A DNA stretch of 64,000 nt from Pseudonocardia autotrophica (GCF_000717175.1 NZ_JNYD01000001.1:480294-544293); one strand, 5' to 3'. Positions 24,989 to 34,585 are shown, counted from the stretch's first letter. The notes: a model not told the origin generated them from the sequence alone. Made by a program: numbers and translations.

Positions 24989-25113
24989 GCGAGTCGGGAG
25001 TTCCGGTCCCGCGAGTCGGGGGTTCCTGACCCGCGAGTCGGGAGATCCGCACGCGCGAGTCGGGAGATCCGGACCCGCGAGTCGGGAGATCGCACGCGCG
25101 AGTCGGGAGATCA
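24989..25113. repeat. Six tandem copies of a 22-bp repeat (core GCGAGTCGGG)
   Basis: GCGAGTCGGG begins at 24989, 25011, 25033, 25055, 25077 and 25098, that is four 22-base steps and one 21-base step. The tails vary (AGTTCC, GGTTCC, AGATCC). The last copy runs into the stop codon (TCA at 25111) of the minus-strand oxidoreductase, and the array fills the gap between two convergent genes. The opposite strand reads CCCGACTCGC. There is no CRISPR-like spacer diversity. Confidence 0.8.
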
Positions 25114-25923
25114 GGCGCGCCGGTACATCTCGGCCGCGGCGCGGGAGAAGCCGTCGGGCACCCCGGCCGCGGCCAGGGCGTCGGCCGCCTCCTCCATCTC
25201 CGCGACCCACCGCCAGCCCTTCTCCTTCGCCCGCGCCGCCACCGCGCCCAGCTCGGCCGGGTAGTCCACGCCGGTCCGGGCGAGTTCCTCGCGCAGCGGG
25301 CCGTCGACGCCGAGAATGCGGGCGGCCTCGTCGAGGGCCAGCCAGATCGCCGGCAGCGCCTTGCTCTGCAGCGCGAAGCAGGCCTTGAGCGCGCTCGCGG
25401 TGCCCGGCTCGGGGCCGAGGGTGCGGGCCGTGAAGGGGGTCCCGGCGAACAGGGCCTCGACGGTCGCGGCGTGCCGCCCCGCGAGCCACAGGACCGTGGT
25501 GCCCGCCTCCCACGCCGGCGGGCCGATCACCGCCCCGTCGACCACGGCGTCGTCCGGGAAGAGCGCGCCGATGGCCGCGACCGTGGCGGGCGAGACGGCG
25601 TTCGCGTCGACGTAGAGCGGGATGCGGTCCTGCCCCGCGACGGCCTCGGCGACCTGTCCGGCGACGTCGAGGGCGGCCCCGGGCGGGCAGATCGAGATCA
25701 CGACGTGGGCGCGCCGGGCCAGCTCCCCGACGTCCGGCACGGCGACCAGGTCGGCCAGCTCGGCCCGCTTGGAGGTGGCCTGGGACCGCCCCGCGTCGGC
25801 CCAGATCACGGCCCCGGCCCGCGCCTTCAGGGCCGAGCCGAGGGCGGCGCCCATGGCGCCGGGGTGCAGGATCCCGATCACGGGCCGGCCGGGCAGGCTC
25901 CAGTCGCTCACGTCGACCATCAT
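25111..25923 (-). CDS. NAD(P)-dependent oxidoreductase, 6-phosphogluconate/3-hydroxyisobutyrate dehydrogenase-like
   Basis: A 270-residue protein. The N-terminal Rossmann fold has GILHPGAMGAALGSAL, a variant of the G-x-G-x-x-G motif with Pro-Gly in the turn, then VVISICPPGAALDV and YVDANAVSP. The C-terminal helical domain resembles DUF1932, with KACFALQSKALPAIWLAL. The usual catalytic Lys of beta-hydroxyacid dehydrogenases corresponds best to the Lys of ALKACFA. ATG at 25923 overlaps the upstream stop (ATGATG over TGA); a second ATG at 25920 is equally usable. The substrate is unknown. It is co-transcribed behind the YdjM-like membrane protein. Confidence 0.87.
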   Translation of the reverse strand: MMVDVSDWSLPGRPVIGILHPGAMGAALGSALKARAGAVIWADAGRSQATSKRAELADLVAVPDVGELARRAHVVISICPPGAALDVAGQVAEAVAGQDRIPLYVDANAVSPATVAAIGALFPDDAVVDGAVIGPPAWEAGTTVLWLAGRHAATVEALFAGTPFTARTLGPEPGTASALKACFALQSKALPAIWLALDEAARILGVDGPLREELARTGVDYPAELGAVAARAKEKGWRWVAEMEEAADALAAAGVPDGFSRAAAEMYRRA

Positions 25924-26714
25924 CCGCCCGCGACCAGCCGGGCGCGCAGGTCCAGCAGGACGTCGAGCGCCCCGGGCACCACGTAGACCGCCAGCGCGAG
26001 GGTGCCGAGGGTGAGCAGGGGCGCCACCAGCAGCGACTCCACGCGACCGCCGGCGCGGAACCGCAGCGGCCGCGGGCTGCCGATCGGGTACCAGTGCCGG
26101 CCGCGGATCGGGAACGGCCACAGCAGCGGGGCCCCGGACTCGGTCACGGCGTCGCCCAGGGAGTGCACGAGCATCCCGAGCCCGACGGCGAGGCCGAGCC
26201 AACCGGCCGTCCCCGCGGTGCCGCCGGGGAGGTACTCCTCGGCCACCCAGGTCAGCCCGGCGGCGATCACCAGCGACGGCGGGCCGGGGACCAGGCCGTC
26301 GAGCCCCTTGATCGCCAGCGCCAGGCAGACGAACAGCACCCCGGCGGTGACCGGCGTGCCCCAGCGCGCGCTCGCGACGCCCACGCCGGCGGCGAGCAGC
26401 AGCGCACCGGCCAGCGTGTGGGTCAGGCCGCGGTGCGTGCCGCGCCCGGAGTCGCGGGGGCCGCGGGTCAGACGGAAGACCAACGCCGACAGCGGCCGGA
26501 CGGCGTGCGCGGCGAGCCAGGAGGCCCAGGAGAACCGGCGGCTCGCCGTCGACGACGGGTGGTCGAGGTCGGGCAGCAGCGCCGCCCCGGCCGTCACACC
26601 CGCGAAGGTCAGGATCGTCCCCGCCGTCGGTGCCGTGCCCACCGCCTGCGGGGCGAGCCCCGCGACCGCGAGCCCGAGGGCCGCTCCGGACGTGGCGTGA
26701 CTGACCCCGAGCAC
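25920..26714 (-). CDS. YdjM/DUF457-type membrane-bound metal-dependent hydrolase
   Basis: A 264-residue membrane protein with about six to seven transmembrane segments. The family's metal-binding motifs are present: SHATSGAALG at the N-terminus, ALLPDLDHPSS and HRGLTHTLAG, then a conserved HSLGDAVTESGAPLLWPFP. This group is annotated as membrane-bound metal-dependent hydrolase, although activity is unproven for most members. GTG at 26714 has no Shine-Dalgarno but is six bases behind a TAGGGT -10, so the mRNA is probably leaderless. Its stop overlaps the ATG of the oxidoreductase. It is divergent from the aldolase gene. Confidence 0.86.
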   Translation of the reverse strand: MLGVSHATSGAALGLAVAGLAPQAVGTAPTAGTILTFAGVTAGAALLPDLDHPSSTASRRFSWASWLAAHAVRPLSALVFRLTRGPRDSGRGTHRGLTHTLAGALLLAAGVGVASARWGTPVTAGVLFVCLALAIKGLDGLVPGPPSLVIAAGLTWVAEEYLPGGTAGTAGWLGLAVGLGMLVHSLGDAVTESGAPLLWPFPIRGRHWYPIGSPRPLRFRAGGRVESLLVAPLLTLGTLALAVYVVPGALDVLLDLRARLVAGG

Positions 26715-26720
26715 CGCGTG

Positions 26721-26726
26721 ACCCTA
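26721..26726 (-). promoter_or_regulatory. -10 element for leaderless transcription of the YdjM-like gene
   Basis: On the minus strand TAGGGT is followed by six bases and the GTG at 26714. This is the same layout as at 13590 and 21331. Confidence 0.4.
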
Positions 26727-26781
26727 CGGTGGCCGTGCCCCGGTTCCCGCGAGGCGCGCCGAGGGGGCAGGGTCTTCGGTC

Positions 26782-27495
26782 ATGACCCTCTCCTTCGACG
26801 GCGCCGTCGCCGGCTGGTGTCAGCTGCCCTCCCCCGCCGCGGCCGAGATCGTCGGCTCCTCCGGCGTCGACGTCGTCTGCCTCGACGCCCAGCACGGCCT
26901 CCTCGGCGACGACTCGCTGCTCGCCATGCTCCAGGCGCTGCGCGGCGTCCCCACCCTGGTCCGCGTGCCGCACAACGCTCCGGACCCGATCGCCCGGGCC
27001 CTCGACCGCGGGGCGGACGGCGTGATCGTCCCGCTCGTCGACTCCGCCGCCGAGGCCGCGGCGGCCGCCGCCGCGTGCGCCTACCCGCCGGCCGGGGTGC
27101 GCAGTTTCGGGCCGACGCGGGTGGGCTGGACCGGCGCGGACGTCCTCGCCCGGGGCCGCTGCGTGATCATGGTCGAGACCATGGCAGCGGTCGCGGACCT
27201 CCCGGCGATCCTGCAGGTCGAGGGCGTCGACGCGATCTTCGTCGGCCCGTCGGACCTCTCGCTGAGCTCGGGCCGGGCCGCGATCCCGCCGCTCGACGAC
27301 GACGGGTACCGCGACCTCCTCCGGTCCGTCACCGGGCAGTGCCGGGAGGCGGGAATGCCGGTCGGGGTCTACTGCGGCACCCCGGACTGGGCCCCGACCT
27401 ACCGCGAGCTGGGCTTCACCTGGCTCACCCTGCCCTCGGAGGCCGGCCTGCTGCAGAACGCCGTCGGGTCGGCCCTCGCCGCGCTCCGGCGCTGA
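26782..27495 (+). CDS. HpcH/HpaI-type class II aldolase
   Basis: A 237-residue (beta/alpha)8 aldolase. GWCQLPSPAAAEIVGSSG opens the barrel, DVVCLDAQHGLLGDD carries the catalytic His of the family (AQHG), VGWTGADVLARG and MVETMAAVADLPAIL carry the metal-binding Glu, and AIFVGPSDLSLS the metal-binding Asp. Members cleave 4-hydroxy-2-oxo acids to pyruvate plus an aldehyde. ATG at 26782 has no obvious Shine-Dalgarno within ten bases. There are no catabolic partners nearby, so the physiological substrate is open. It converges with the FUSC-like transporter gene. Confidence 0.92.
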   Translation: MTLSFDGAVAGWCQLPSPAAAEIVGSSGVDVVCLDAQHGLLGDDSLLAMLQALRGVPTLVRVPHNAPDPIARALDRGADGVIVPLVDSAAEAAAAAAACAYPPAGVRSFGPTRVGWTGADVLARGRCVIMVETMAAVADLPAILQVEGVDAIFVGPSDLSLSSGRAAIPPLDDDGYRDLLRSVTGQCREAGMPVGVYCGTPDWAPTYRELGFTWLTLPSEAGLLQNAVGSALAALRR

Positions 27496-27531
27496 GGACA
27501 CGACGCACCCGAGCTCGGGCAGCGTGATCCC

Positions 27532-29715
27532 TCACCCCGGCGCCCCGTCCGCGATCCCGGCCAGCCTGACGCGGACGTCGACCGCCGGCTCGGGCGCACC
27601 GGACCGGGCGGCGAGGACCCGGGAGAGGTCGTCCCGCAGCCCGTCGAGCCAGACCCGCAGGTCGGCGAGGTGGTAGAGGTCGACGCCGAGGTCCGTGGGC
27701 CAGTCGAGGTCCGGCGGCGGGAGGGTCGGCGCGGTGAGGGCCGTACGGTCGCGGCGGGCGAGCCCGAGGGCGACGTGCTCGAAGCGGGCGGCGACGTCGG
27801 CGGCGGCCAGGTCGAGCGGGCCGACGCAGGTGAGGAGTCGGCCGGTCGGGCACTCGCGGACCAGCGCCTCGGCGCCGCGGACGGCGTGGTGCCCGGCCAC
27901 GAGGGTCGCCTGCCAGTCGACGACGCCCGGCCGCGGGTGCCGTTCGCTCTGGTACAGCGCGAAGGAGGCCTCGGCGAGGCGGCCGGTGCGGCGGGCGCGG
28001 GGCAGGGCGTCGGCGGGACGGGCGCCCTCGGCGACCACCCGGACCGTCTCGCGGACCACGCCGGCGGCGTCGGCGAGGAACTCCGCGGCGGCGCGGTGCA
28101 GCTCCCCGCTCCCGCCGCGGGGCCAGGCGATCAGGCCGATCACCACGCCGATCGCGGCGCCGACGGCGACGTCGAGCAACCGGGCCTCGGCGAGGTGCCA
28201 GTCCGCGGGGCTGACCTGGGCGAACACGAGCGAGATGACCAGCGTGAACAGCGCCTGCGCCCAGCCGGGCCCGAGCAGCGGCCCGGCCGCGAAGCCGACG
28301 AGCATCACGAAGGGCAGCAGGATCGCGTAGGTCGTCGGCGGCACGCCCAGCACGAGCAGCCCGGCGGCGATGAGCGCGCCGATCGTGGTGCCGATCAGGG
28401 CGGGCCGCAGCAGCGCGCGGGTCTCGGCCGCCGTCGTGCGCAGCACGGTGAGGATCGTGAGCAGCACCCAGAACCCGTGGGACAGGTCGAACAGCCCGGC
28501 CAGCAGCCGGGCGACGGCGAGGGCCACGGCGAGCCGGAGGGCACCCTGGAAGTAGACCGAGCGTGGCGTGAGGTGCTCGCGCAGCCGGTGCCAGAGCAGC
28601 GCCCACTCCGGCTCGCGGGCGAACCAGAAGACCCCGGGCCGGGCCGAGGGCGGTGTCCTGTCGGGCGGGATCGGTGCGCCCCCGGCCACCCGCAGTGCCG
28701 TGACCAGGGTCTTCGTCCACTCCCCCAGCTGCAGGGCCATCGAGCCGAGCCGCAGGCGTTTCGGCGGGATGCCGTCCGGTGGGACGGCCGCGCGGGCCGC
28801 CCGGAACTCCCGCAGCGCCGCGGCGATGCGGTCGGTGTCCGGGAGCTCGCCCTCGCCGCGCAGCCACGCGGCCGCGGCCGCGGCACAGCCGGACACCACG
28901 CGGAGCAGGGCCGCGGCGGCGGGCAGGTCCGGGGCGTCCCGGTCGTCGGCCAGGGCGAGGTCGGCGGTCCGCCCGAGCAGCAGGCGCGCCGTCCCGGCCG
29001 CCGTGGCCAGGGCGTGGTCCCGACGGCTGGCCGATGCCGGGGCCTGGCCGGGCGGCAGCTGCGAGGGCCGGAGGGCCTCGGCGGCGTCGACCACCTCGGG
29101 CAGGAGGGCCTCGAGCCGGGCCCGGCCGCGGCCGGCCCAGGCGTCGGCCACCGCGTCGAGACACCCGGCGAGCCCGCCGACGGCCGCGGCCAGCCGGTCG
29201 GTGTACGGCGGCGGGCTGCGGTCGGGCCAGAGCACCAGCTCGGCGGCCGTCAGCAGCACCACCGCGAGCGCGAACCCCGCGATGCGCCAGCCCAGCGAGC
29301 CGGGGTCGAACGGCGGGAAGCACGGGAGGATGTAGAGCAGCTGCGTCCCGGCGGCGAGCCCCACCAGCCGTGGGCCGCCCACTCCCACATAGCTCACCGC
29401 GAAGCCGAGGACGAACATCCCGGCCGTCGCGGCGACGAGGTCGAAGGACAGCAGCGTGCCGAGGGTGATCAGCACGGCCCCGACGGGCAGCATCGCGAGG
29501 AGCGTCCGCGCGCGGCGGGGCGGCGGGCCGGGGATCTGCGAGAGCGCCCCGAGCGCGACCGCCCCGAACAGCGCGTAGGCGGCCATGTCCGGCTCGCCGA
29601 GGACGTACCGGCAGACGGAGAACCCCAGGCACGCGACGACCGTGACGCGCGCGGCCCGCCGGACGGCGACCAGACCGGGGTCGTGACGGCGCAGCCACGC
29701 CCCCGGTGAGGTCAT
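27532..29715 (-). CDS. FUSC-family (aromatic-acid exporter-like) membrane protein
   Basis: A 727-residue protein with two hydrophobic halves. The N-terminal half has about five to six helices (roughly 17-160, including VGVGGPRLVGLAAGTQLLYI). A long soluble segment follows (about 170-370), then a second bundle from LAVALAVARLLAGLFDLSHG to VAVGAAIGVVIGLIAW (about 400-540) and a soluble C-terminal domain. The FWVLLTILTVLRTTAAETR segment is the FUSC signature. Members are proposed efflux components for aromatic or fusaric-type acids. ATG at 29715 (MTSPG) was preferred; ATG 29724 would add MPH. Gram-positive members act alone, without a periplasmic adaptor. Confidence 0.87.
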   Translation of the reverse strand: MTSPGAWLRRHDPGLVAVRRAARVTVVACLGFSVCRYVLGEPDMAAYALFGAVALGALSQIPGPPPRRARTLLAMLPVGAVLITLGTLLSFDLVAATAGMFVLGFAVSYVGVGGPRLVGLAAGTQLLYILPCFPPFDPGSLGWRIAGFALAVVLLTAAELVLWPDRSPPPYTDRLAAAVGGLAGCLDAVADAWAGRGRARLEALLPEVVDAAEALRPSQLPPGQAPASASRRDHALATAAGTARLLLGRTADLALADDRDAPDLPAAAALLRVVSGCAAAAAAWLRGEGELPDTDRIAAALREFRAARAAVPPDGIPPKRLRLGSMALQLGEWTKTLVTALRVAGGAPIPPDRTPPSARPGVFWFAREPEWALLWHRLREHLTPRSVYFQGALRLAVALAVARLLAGLFDLSHGFWVLLTILTVLRTTAAETRALLRPALIGTTIGALIAAGLLVLGVPPTTYAILLPFVMLVGFAAGPLLGPGWAQALFTLVISLVFAQVSPADWHLAEARLLDVAVGAAIGVVIGLIAWPRGGSGELHRAAAEFLADAAGVVRETVRVVAEGARPADALPRARRTGRLAEASFALYQSERHPRPGVVDWQATLVAGHHAVRGAEALVRECPTGRLLTCVGPLDLAAADVAARFEHVALGLARRDRTALTAPTLPPPDLDWPTDLGVDLYHLADLRVWLDGLRDDLSRVLAARSGAPEPAVDVRVRLAGIADGAPG

Positions 29716-29747
29716 GTGCGGCATCCTGCCCCGCACACCCGCGGGTG

Positions 29748-30170
29748 TCAGCCCTGCAGGTGCCCGAGCTGGCGGAGGATCGCCATGTTGTCCCAGGTGA
29801 CCCACCACTCGGCGATCTTGCCCTCGGCCATCCGGAACACGGCCCCGAAGCTGACCTTGGCGTACTTCCCGGTGGCCGGGAAGGGGCCGAAGTCGCCGTC
29901 CTGGGTGCCCTCGTAGGTCGCCCAGAGCCCGACCATGTCCCCGTCGACGACGATGTGCTCGAAGGTCTGCTTGTTGTCCGGGAAGACCGCGGCGTCGAAC
30001 CGCAGGAAGTCCTTGAGCTGGTCCAGGTTCGTGACGACGACGGCGGGCGTCGCCTCGCAGTGCCGCACGACGTCGGGCGCGATGAACGCGTCCAGGTCGT
30101 CGAGCTTTCGCTCGTTCATGGCGCTCTCGAAGCGCCGCATCAGGTCCTTGGTCTCGCCCGGGGTCAGCAC
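29748..30170 (-). CDS. SnoaL-like NTF2-fold protein (ester cyclase family)
   Basis: A 140-residue small cone-shaped alpha+beta protein. It opens with LMRRFESAMNERKLDDLDAF and continues with FRFDAAVFPDNKQTFEHIV, DGDMVGLWATYEGTQDG and GKIAEWWVTWDNMAIL, the pattern of the SnoaL/ester-cyclase family. GTG at 30170 follows GGAGG by ten bases. Family members cyclise or hydrate polyketides, or simply bind small molecules; no substrate is evident here. It sits 60 bases behind the YihY-like gene and 32 bases ahead of the FUSC gene on the same strand. Confidence 0.85.
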   Translation of the reverse strand: MLTPGETKDLMRRFESAMNERKLDDLDAFIAPDVVRHCEATPAVVVTNLDQLKDFLRFDAAVFPDNKQTFEHIVVDGDMVGLWATYEGTQDGDFGPFPATGKYAKVSFGAVFRMAEGKIAEWWVTWDNMAILRQLGHLQG

Positions 30171-30229
30171 TCGCGGACACCTCCGTGGTCGTCGTCGACC
30201 GCGGGCGTTCGGAGCGGATCTCGCAATCG

Positions 30230-31339
30230 TTACGGATGGGGCGGCTGTGGCACGACGTTCCGCCGGTCCTTGAGCCGCTTGGGCCAGTAGTGCTGGACGG
30301 CGGCGTTGAAGTGCGCGCCCAGCACGATCGCGAGCCCGATGAAGAACGCGGCGAGCAGGAACGCGATCGGGGCGGCGAGGGCGCCGTAGGTGTAGCCGGT
30401 GGTGGTGAGCCAGCTGATGTAGACCCGCAGCCCGGTGACCCCGGCCAGGAACACCACGGCGGCGAGCAGCGCGCCCGGCAGCCCGCGGTGCCAGGGCGGT
30501 TTCGCCGGCAGCGCGAGCTTGTAGAGCGTGGTCAGCGCCAGGACCAGCCCGAACGCGAGCACCGGGTAGTACAGCCAGCCGATCAGCGTGACGGCCGGGT
30601 CCTGCCAGGAGGCGGGCAGCAGCTTCGGCAGCCGGTCGGGTCCGAGGGCCAGCAGCGGCAGGGAGATGATCCCGCCGACCAGCGCCACGAGGTACATGAG
30701 CAGCGCCAGCATCCGCTGCCACACGGGATTGCGGACGCCGTACTGGTCGTGCGCCCGCGTGATCGCGTCGACGAACGACGACATGGCCGACGACCCGGAC
30801 CACAGCGAGATCACGAAGCCCAGCGACACCAGCTCGCTGCGGCCGGTGGTGAGCAGCGTCGAGACGGTCGGGGCGATGATCTCGTCGACGACGTTGCGGC
30901 TGAACACCGTGGACACGCCGCGGATGATCTGCTGCTCGGCGAGGTCGATGGTGTCGGGGCCGAACCAGCCGCCGATGTAGCCGAGGCTGCCCAGCAGGCC
31001 CAGGAGCAGCGGCGGCAGGGACAGCGTCTGCCAGAACGCGGCGGCCGCCGACTCGCTGAAGATGTTGTCGTCCCACGCCCGGACGAGTGTGCGCTTCATC
31101 AGGACCCAGGCACCGTGGCGGCCGTACGGCCGGGGGTCGCCGCCGGCCGTGAGCCGGACGGTCGGGGCGTCGGGCGGGGCGGGCAGCGAGCCGGGCGGGG
31201 TGGGCGCCGAGTCGGGCACGGTGTCGGCCGGTCCGGACGCTCCCGGGGACGGGCCTGGCCCCCGGGTCCCGTCCGGGCGCGGGGGCTCGCCGGGGTGCGC
31301 CTGCGCGCACTCCCGGGACCGGCCCGCCACGTCCGTCAC
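30230..31339 (-). CDS. YihY/BrkB family inner membrane protein
   Basis: A 369-residue protein. The N-terminal roughly 75 residues are a Pro/Gly-rich disordered tail. The YihY domain follows: RAWDDNIFSESAAAAFWQTL, LGYIGGWFGPDTIDLAEQQI, SLWSGSSAMSSFVDAITRAH and FLLAAFFIGLAIVLGAHFNA, with about six transmembrane helices. The molecular function of this family is not settled; it is often called ribonuclease BN-like in error. The start is GTG 31339, though a start nearer the YihY domain cannot be excluded. It is co-directional with, and 73 bases downstream of, meaB. Confidence 0.9.
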   Translation of the reverse strand: MTDVAGRSRECAQAHPGEPPRPDGTRGPGPSPGASGPADTVPDSAPTPPGSLPAPPDAPTVRLTAGGDPRPYGRHGAWVLMKRTLVRAWDDNIFSESAAAAFWQTLSLPPLLLGLLGSLGYIGGWFGPDTIDLAEQQIIRGVSTVFSRNVVDEIIAPTVSTLLTTGRSELVSLGFVISLWSGSSAMSSFVDAITRAHDQYGVRNPVWQRMLALLMYLVALVGGIISLPLLALGPDRLPKLLPASWQDPAVTLIGWLYYPVLAFGLVLALTTLYKLALPAKPPWHRGLPGALLAAVVFLAGVTGLRVYISWLTTTGYTYGALAAPIAFLLAAFFIGLAIVLGAHFNAAVQHYWPKRLKDRRNVVPQPPHP

Positions 31340-31412
31340 GCCCCCAGCATGCGCCGACCTGCGCCGTCTGTCTCGTCCGGATCCCGGCGCGTCCGCGGCG
31401 ACTCCGGTCGGG

Positions 31413-32396
31413 TCAGCCGAGGAGGTCGAGGATCTCCTGGGCGGCCAGCGTGGGGGTCAGCTCCCCGGTGCGGACCTCGTCGGTGAGCGCGGGCAGCCGC
31501 TTCTTCACCCCCGGGTCGCTGGTGAGCCGGTCCATGAGCTGGTCGCGGACCATCGCCCACATCCAGTCGACCTGCTGGTCGGCCCGGCGCCGCGCGAGCT
31601 CGCCGGCCTTCTCCAGGGCCGCGCGGTGCTCGAGGACCGTGCCCCAGACCTTGTCGAGGCCCTTCCCGGTCTGCGCGCTGCAGGAGAGCACCTTCGGCCG
31701 CCAGTGCTCGCTCGCCGGCGCCATCATGTGCAGCGCACCGGCGAGGTCCCGGGCCGCGGCCTTCGCCTCCCGCTCGTGCGGGCCGTCGGCCTTGTTCACG
31801 GCGACGACGTCGGCCAGCTCCAGGATCCCCTTCTTGATCCCCTGCAGCTGGTCGCCGGTGCGGGCGATGGTGAGGAACAGGAAGGTGTCGACCATCCCCG
31901 CCACGGTGACCTCGGACTGGCCGACGCCGACCGTCTCGACCAGCACGACGTCGTAGCCCGCGGCCTCCATCAGCACCATCGTCTCGCGGGTGCGCCGGGC
32001 GACCCCGCCGAGCGTGCCGGCGCTCGGCGAGGGCCGGATGAAGGCGTTGTCGTCGACGGCGAGAGCGGCCATCCGGGTCTTGTCGCCCAGGATCGACCCC
32101 TTCGTCCGGGTGGACGACGGGTCGACGGCCAGGACCGCGACCTTGTGCCCGTCCCCCGTCAGCCGGGTGCCGAGCGCCTCGATGAAGGTCGACTTGCCGA
32201 CCCCCGGCACGCCGGAGATCCCGACCCGCGTCGCGCCGCCGGCGTGCGGCTGCAGCTCCAGGAGCAGCTGCTGGGCCGCCTGCAGGTGATCGGCGCGCTT
32301 CGACTCCACGAGGGTGATCGCGCGGGCCAGGATCGTGCGGTTGCCGTCGAGCACGCCCTTGGCCAGCGCCGGGACGTCCGGCGGCTTCGGGGGCAT
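31413..32396 (-). CDS. meaB: Methylmalonyl-CoA mutase-associated GTPase MeaB
   Basis: A 327-residue G3E-family GTPase. The P-loop is GVPGVGKSTFI, preceded by the MeaB signature AQQLLLELQPHAGGATRVGI. AVLAVDPSSTRTKGSILGDKTRM is the switch segment, ETVGVGQSEVTVAGMVD the switch II region, and NKAD the base-recognition motif. A C-terminal dimerisation arm follows. It loads adenosylcobalamin and protects methylmalonyl-CoA mutase from inactivation. ATG at 32396 shares a base with the mutB stop (TGATG), completing the operon mutA-mutB-meaB. Confidence 0.96.
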   Translation of the reverse strand: MPPKPPDVPALAKGVLDGNRTILARAITLVESKRADHLQAAQQLLLELQPHAGGATRVGISGVPGVGKSTFIEALGTRLTGDGHKVAVLAVDPSSTRTKGSILGDKTRMAALAVDDNAFIRPSPSAGTLGGVARRTRETMVLMEAAGYDVVLVETVGVGQSEVTVAGMVDTFLFLTIARTGDQLQGIKKGILELADVVAVNKADGPHEREAKAAARDLAGALHMMAPASEHWRPKVLSCSAQTGKGLDKVWGTVLEHRAALEKAGELARRRADQQVDWMWAMVRDQLMDRLTSDPGVKKRLPALTDEVRTGELTPTLAAQEILDLLG

Positions 32397-34585
32397 CAGT
32401 CCGTCGACTCCGCGTGGTCCCCGTGACCCAGCGCGGCCGACAGCTTGCCCAGCAGCTCGACGGCCGACTCCGCGATCACGGTGCCGGGCGGGAAGACCGC
32501 CGCGGCCCCCATGTCGATCAGCTGCGGCACGTCGGCCGGCGGGATCACGCCGCCCACGACGATCATGATGTCCTCGCGGCCCAGCTTGGCCAGCTCCTCC
32601 TTCAGCTCGGGCACCAGCGTGAGGTGCCCGGCCGCGAGCGAGCTCGCCCCGACGACGTGGACGTCGGCCTCGACGGCCTGCCGCGCCACCTCGGCCGGGG
32701 TCTGGAACAGCGGGCCCACGTCGACGTCGAAGCCCAGGTCGGCGAACGCCGTCGCGATCACCTTCTGGCCGCGGTCGTGCCCGTCCTGGCCCATCTTGGC
32801 GACGAGGATGCGGGGCTGGCGGCCCTCCTCCTCGGCGAACCCGCCGACGAGCTCGCGGGCACGGGTGATCGCCGGGCTGGCCCCGGCCTCCTCGGAGTAC
32901 ACGCCGGAGATGATCCTGATCTGCCCGGAGTGCCGCCCGAACACCTTCTCCAGCGCGTCGGAGATCTCGCCGACCGTGGCCTTCGCGCGGGCGGCGTCGA
33001 CGGCGAGGGCCAGCAGGTTCTGGTCGAAGCCGCGCTCCGAGCCGTCCGCGATCGCCGCGGCCGAGTCGGTCAGGGCCTTCAGCGCCCCGTCCACGGCACG
33101 GGAGTCCCGCTCGGCGCGCAGCCGCTCGAGCTTCTCGATCTGCTCGCGGCGCACCTGCGCGTTGTCGACCTTGAGGACCTCGACGACCTCGTCGGAGTCG
33201 ACCACGTACTTGTTCACGCCGATCACCGGCTGCCGGCCGGAGTCGATGCGGGCCTGGGTGCGGGCCGCGGCCTCCTCGACGCGCAGCTTCGGGATGCCGG
33301 CGTCGATCGCCCGGGCCATGCCGCCGGCCTTCTCGACCTCGGCGATGTGCCCCCACGCCCGGCGGGCCAGGTCGTAGGTGAGCTTCTCGACGTAGTACGA
33401 GCCGCCCCACGGGTCGATGACCTTGGTGGTGCCCGACTCCTGCTGGAGCAGCAGCTGGGTGTTGCGGGCGATCCGCGCCGAGAAGTCGGTGGGCAGCGCG
33501 AGCGCCTCGTCGAGCGAGTTCGTGTGCAACGACTGGGTGTGGCCCTGCGTCGCCGCCATCGCCTCGATGCAGGTGCGGACCACGTTGTTGTAGACGTCCT
33601 GCGCCGCCAGCGACCAACCCGACGTCTGCGAGTGCGTGCGCAGCGACAGCGACTTCGGGTTCTTCGGCGAGAACTGGTTCACGAGCTTCGACCAGAGCAG
33701 GCGCGCGGCCCGCATCTTGGCGACCTCCATGAAGAAGTTCATCCCGATCGCCCAGAAGAAGCTCAGCCGCGGGGCGAACTTGTCCACGTCGAGGCCGGCG
33801 TCGATCCCGGCGCGCAGGTACTCCACGCCGTCGGCCAGGGTGTAGGCGAGCTCGAGGTCGTTCGTCGCCCCGGCCTCCTGGATGTGGTACCCGGAGATCG
33901 AGATCGAGTTGAACTTCGGCATCTTCTGGCTGGTGTAGCTGAAGATGTCCGAGATGATCCGCATGCTCGGCTGCGGCGGGTAGATGTAGGTGTTGCGGAC
34001 CATGAACTCCTTGAGGATGTCGTTCTGGATGGTCCCCGCGAGCTGCTCCGGCTTCACCCCCTGCTCCTCCGCCGCGACGATGTAGAGGGCGAGCACCGGG
34101 AGCACTGCGCCGTTCATCGTCATGGACACGGACATCTTGTCCAGCGGGATCCCGTCGAACAGCTGCCGCATGTCGTAGATCGAGTCGATCGCCACGCCCG
34201 CCATGCCGACGTCGCCGCCGACGCGCGGGTGGTCGGAGTCGTAGCCGCGGTGCGTGGCCAGGTCGAACGCGATCGACAGGCCCTTCTGGCCGGCCGCGAG
34301 GTTGCGGCGGTAGAACGCGTTGGACTCGGTGGCCGTGGAGAAGCCCGCGTACTGGCGGATCGTCCAGGGCTGGCTCGCGTACATGGTCGGGTACGGCCCG
34401 CGCAGGTACGGCGTGATGCCCGGGTAGGTGCGCAGGAAGTCCAGGCCCTCGGTGTCGGCCGCGCCGTAGAACGGCTTGACCGAGATGCCCTCGGGGGCCT
34501 CCCAGGCCTCCGGGCCGCCGGCCCAGTCGGCCGTGGGCGCCGCACCGGACGCGAGGTCCACCTTCGTGAAGTCGGGGATAGTCAT
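32396..34585 (-). CDS. mutB: Methylmalonyl-CoA mutase large subunit
   Basis: A 729-residue catalytic subunit. The N-terminal TIM barrel includes [53 protein letters not shown] and [17 protein letters not shown]. The C-terminal cobalamin domain has the B12 signature D-x-H-x-x-G in GQDGHDRGQ and a later [10 protein letters not shown] loop. It interconverts succinyl-CoA and (R)-methylmalonyl-CoA using adenosylcobalamin, linking propionate and odd-chain catabolism with polyketide precursors. ATG 34585 overlaps the mutA stop (ATGA), giving coupled translation of the heterodimer. Confidence 0.97.
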   Translation of the reverse strand: MTIPDFTKVDLASGAAPTADWAGGPEAWEAPEGISVKPFYGAADTEGLDFLRTYPGITPYLRGPYPTMYASQPWTIRQYAGFSTATESNAFYRRNLAAGQKGLSIAFDLATHRGYDSDHPRVGGDVGMAGVAIDSIYDMRQLFDGIPLDKMSVSMTMNGAVLPVLALYIVAAEEQGVKPEQLAGTIQNDILKEFMVRNTYIYPPQPSMRIISDIFSYTSQKMPKFNSISISGYHIQEAGATNDLELAYTLADGVEYLRAGIDAGLDVDKFAPRLSFFWAIGMNFFMEVAKMRAARLLWSKLVNQFSPKNPKSLSLRTHSQTSGWSLAAQDVYNNVVRTCIEAMAATQGHTQSLHTNSLDEALALPTDFSARIARNTQLLLQQESGTTKVIDPWGGSYYVEKLTYDLARRAWGHIAEVEKAGGMARAIDAGIPKLRVEEAAARTQARIDSGRQPVIGVNKYVVDSDEVVEVLKVDNAQVRREQIEKLERLRAERDSRAVDGALKALTDSAAAIADGSERGFDQNLLALAVDAARAKATVGEISDALEKVFGRHSGQIRIISGVYSEEAGASPAITRARELVGGFAEEEGRQPRILVAKMGQDGHDRGQKVIATAFADLGFDVDVGPLFQTPAEVARQAVEADVHVVGASSLAAGHLTLVPELKEELAKLGREDIMIVVGGVIPPADVPQLIDMGAAAVFPPGTVIAESAVELLGKLSAALGHGDHAESTD

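Noticed and set aside
24989..25113. CRISPR array
   Set aside because: The period is only 22 bases with the intervening tails nearly conserved, there are no unique spacers, and no cas genes lie nearby.
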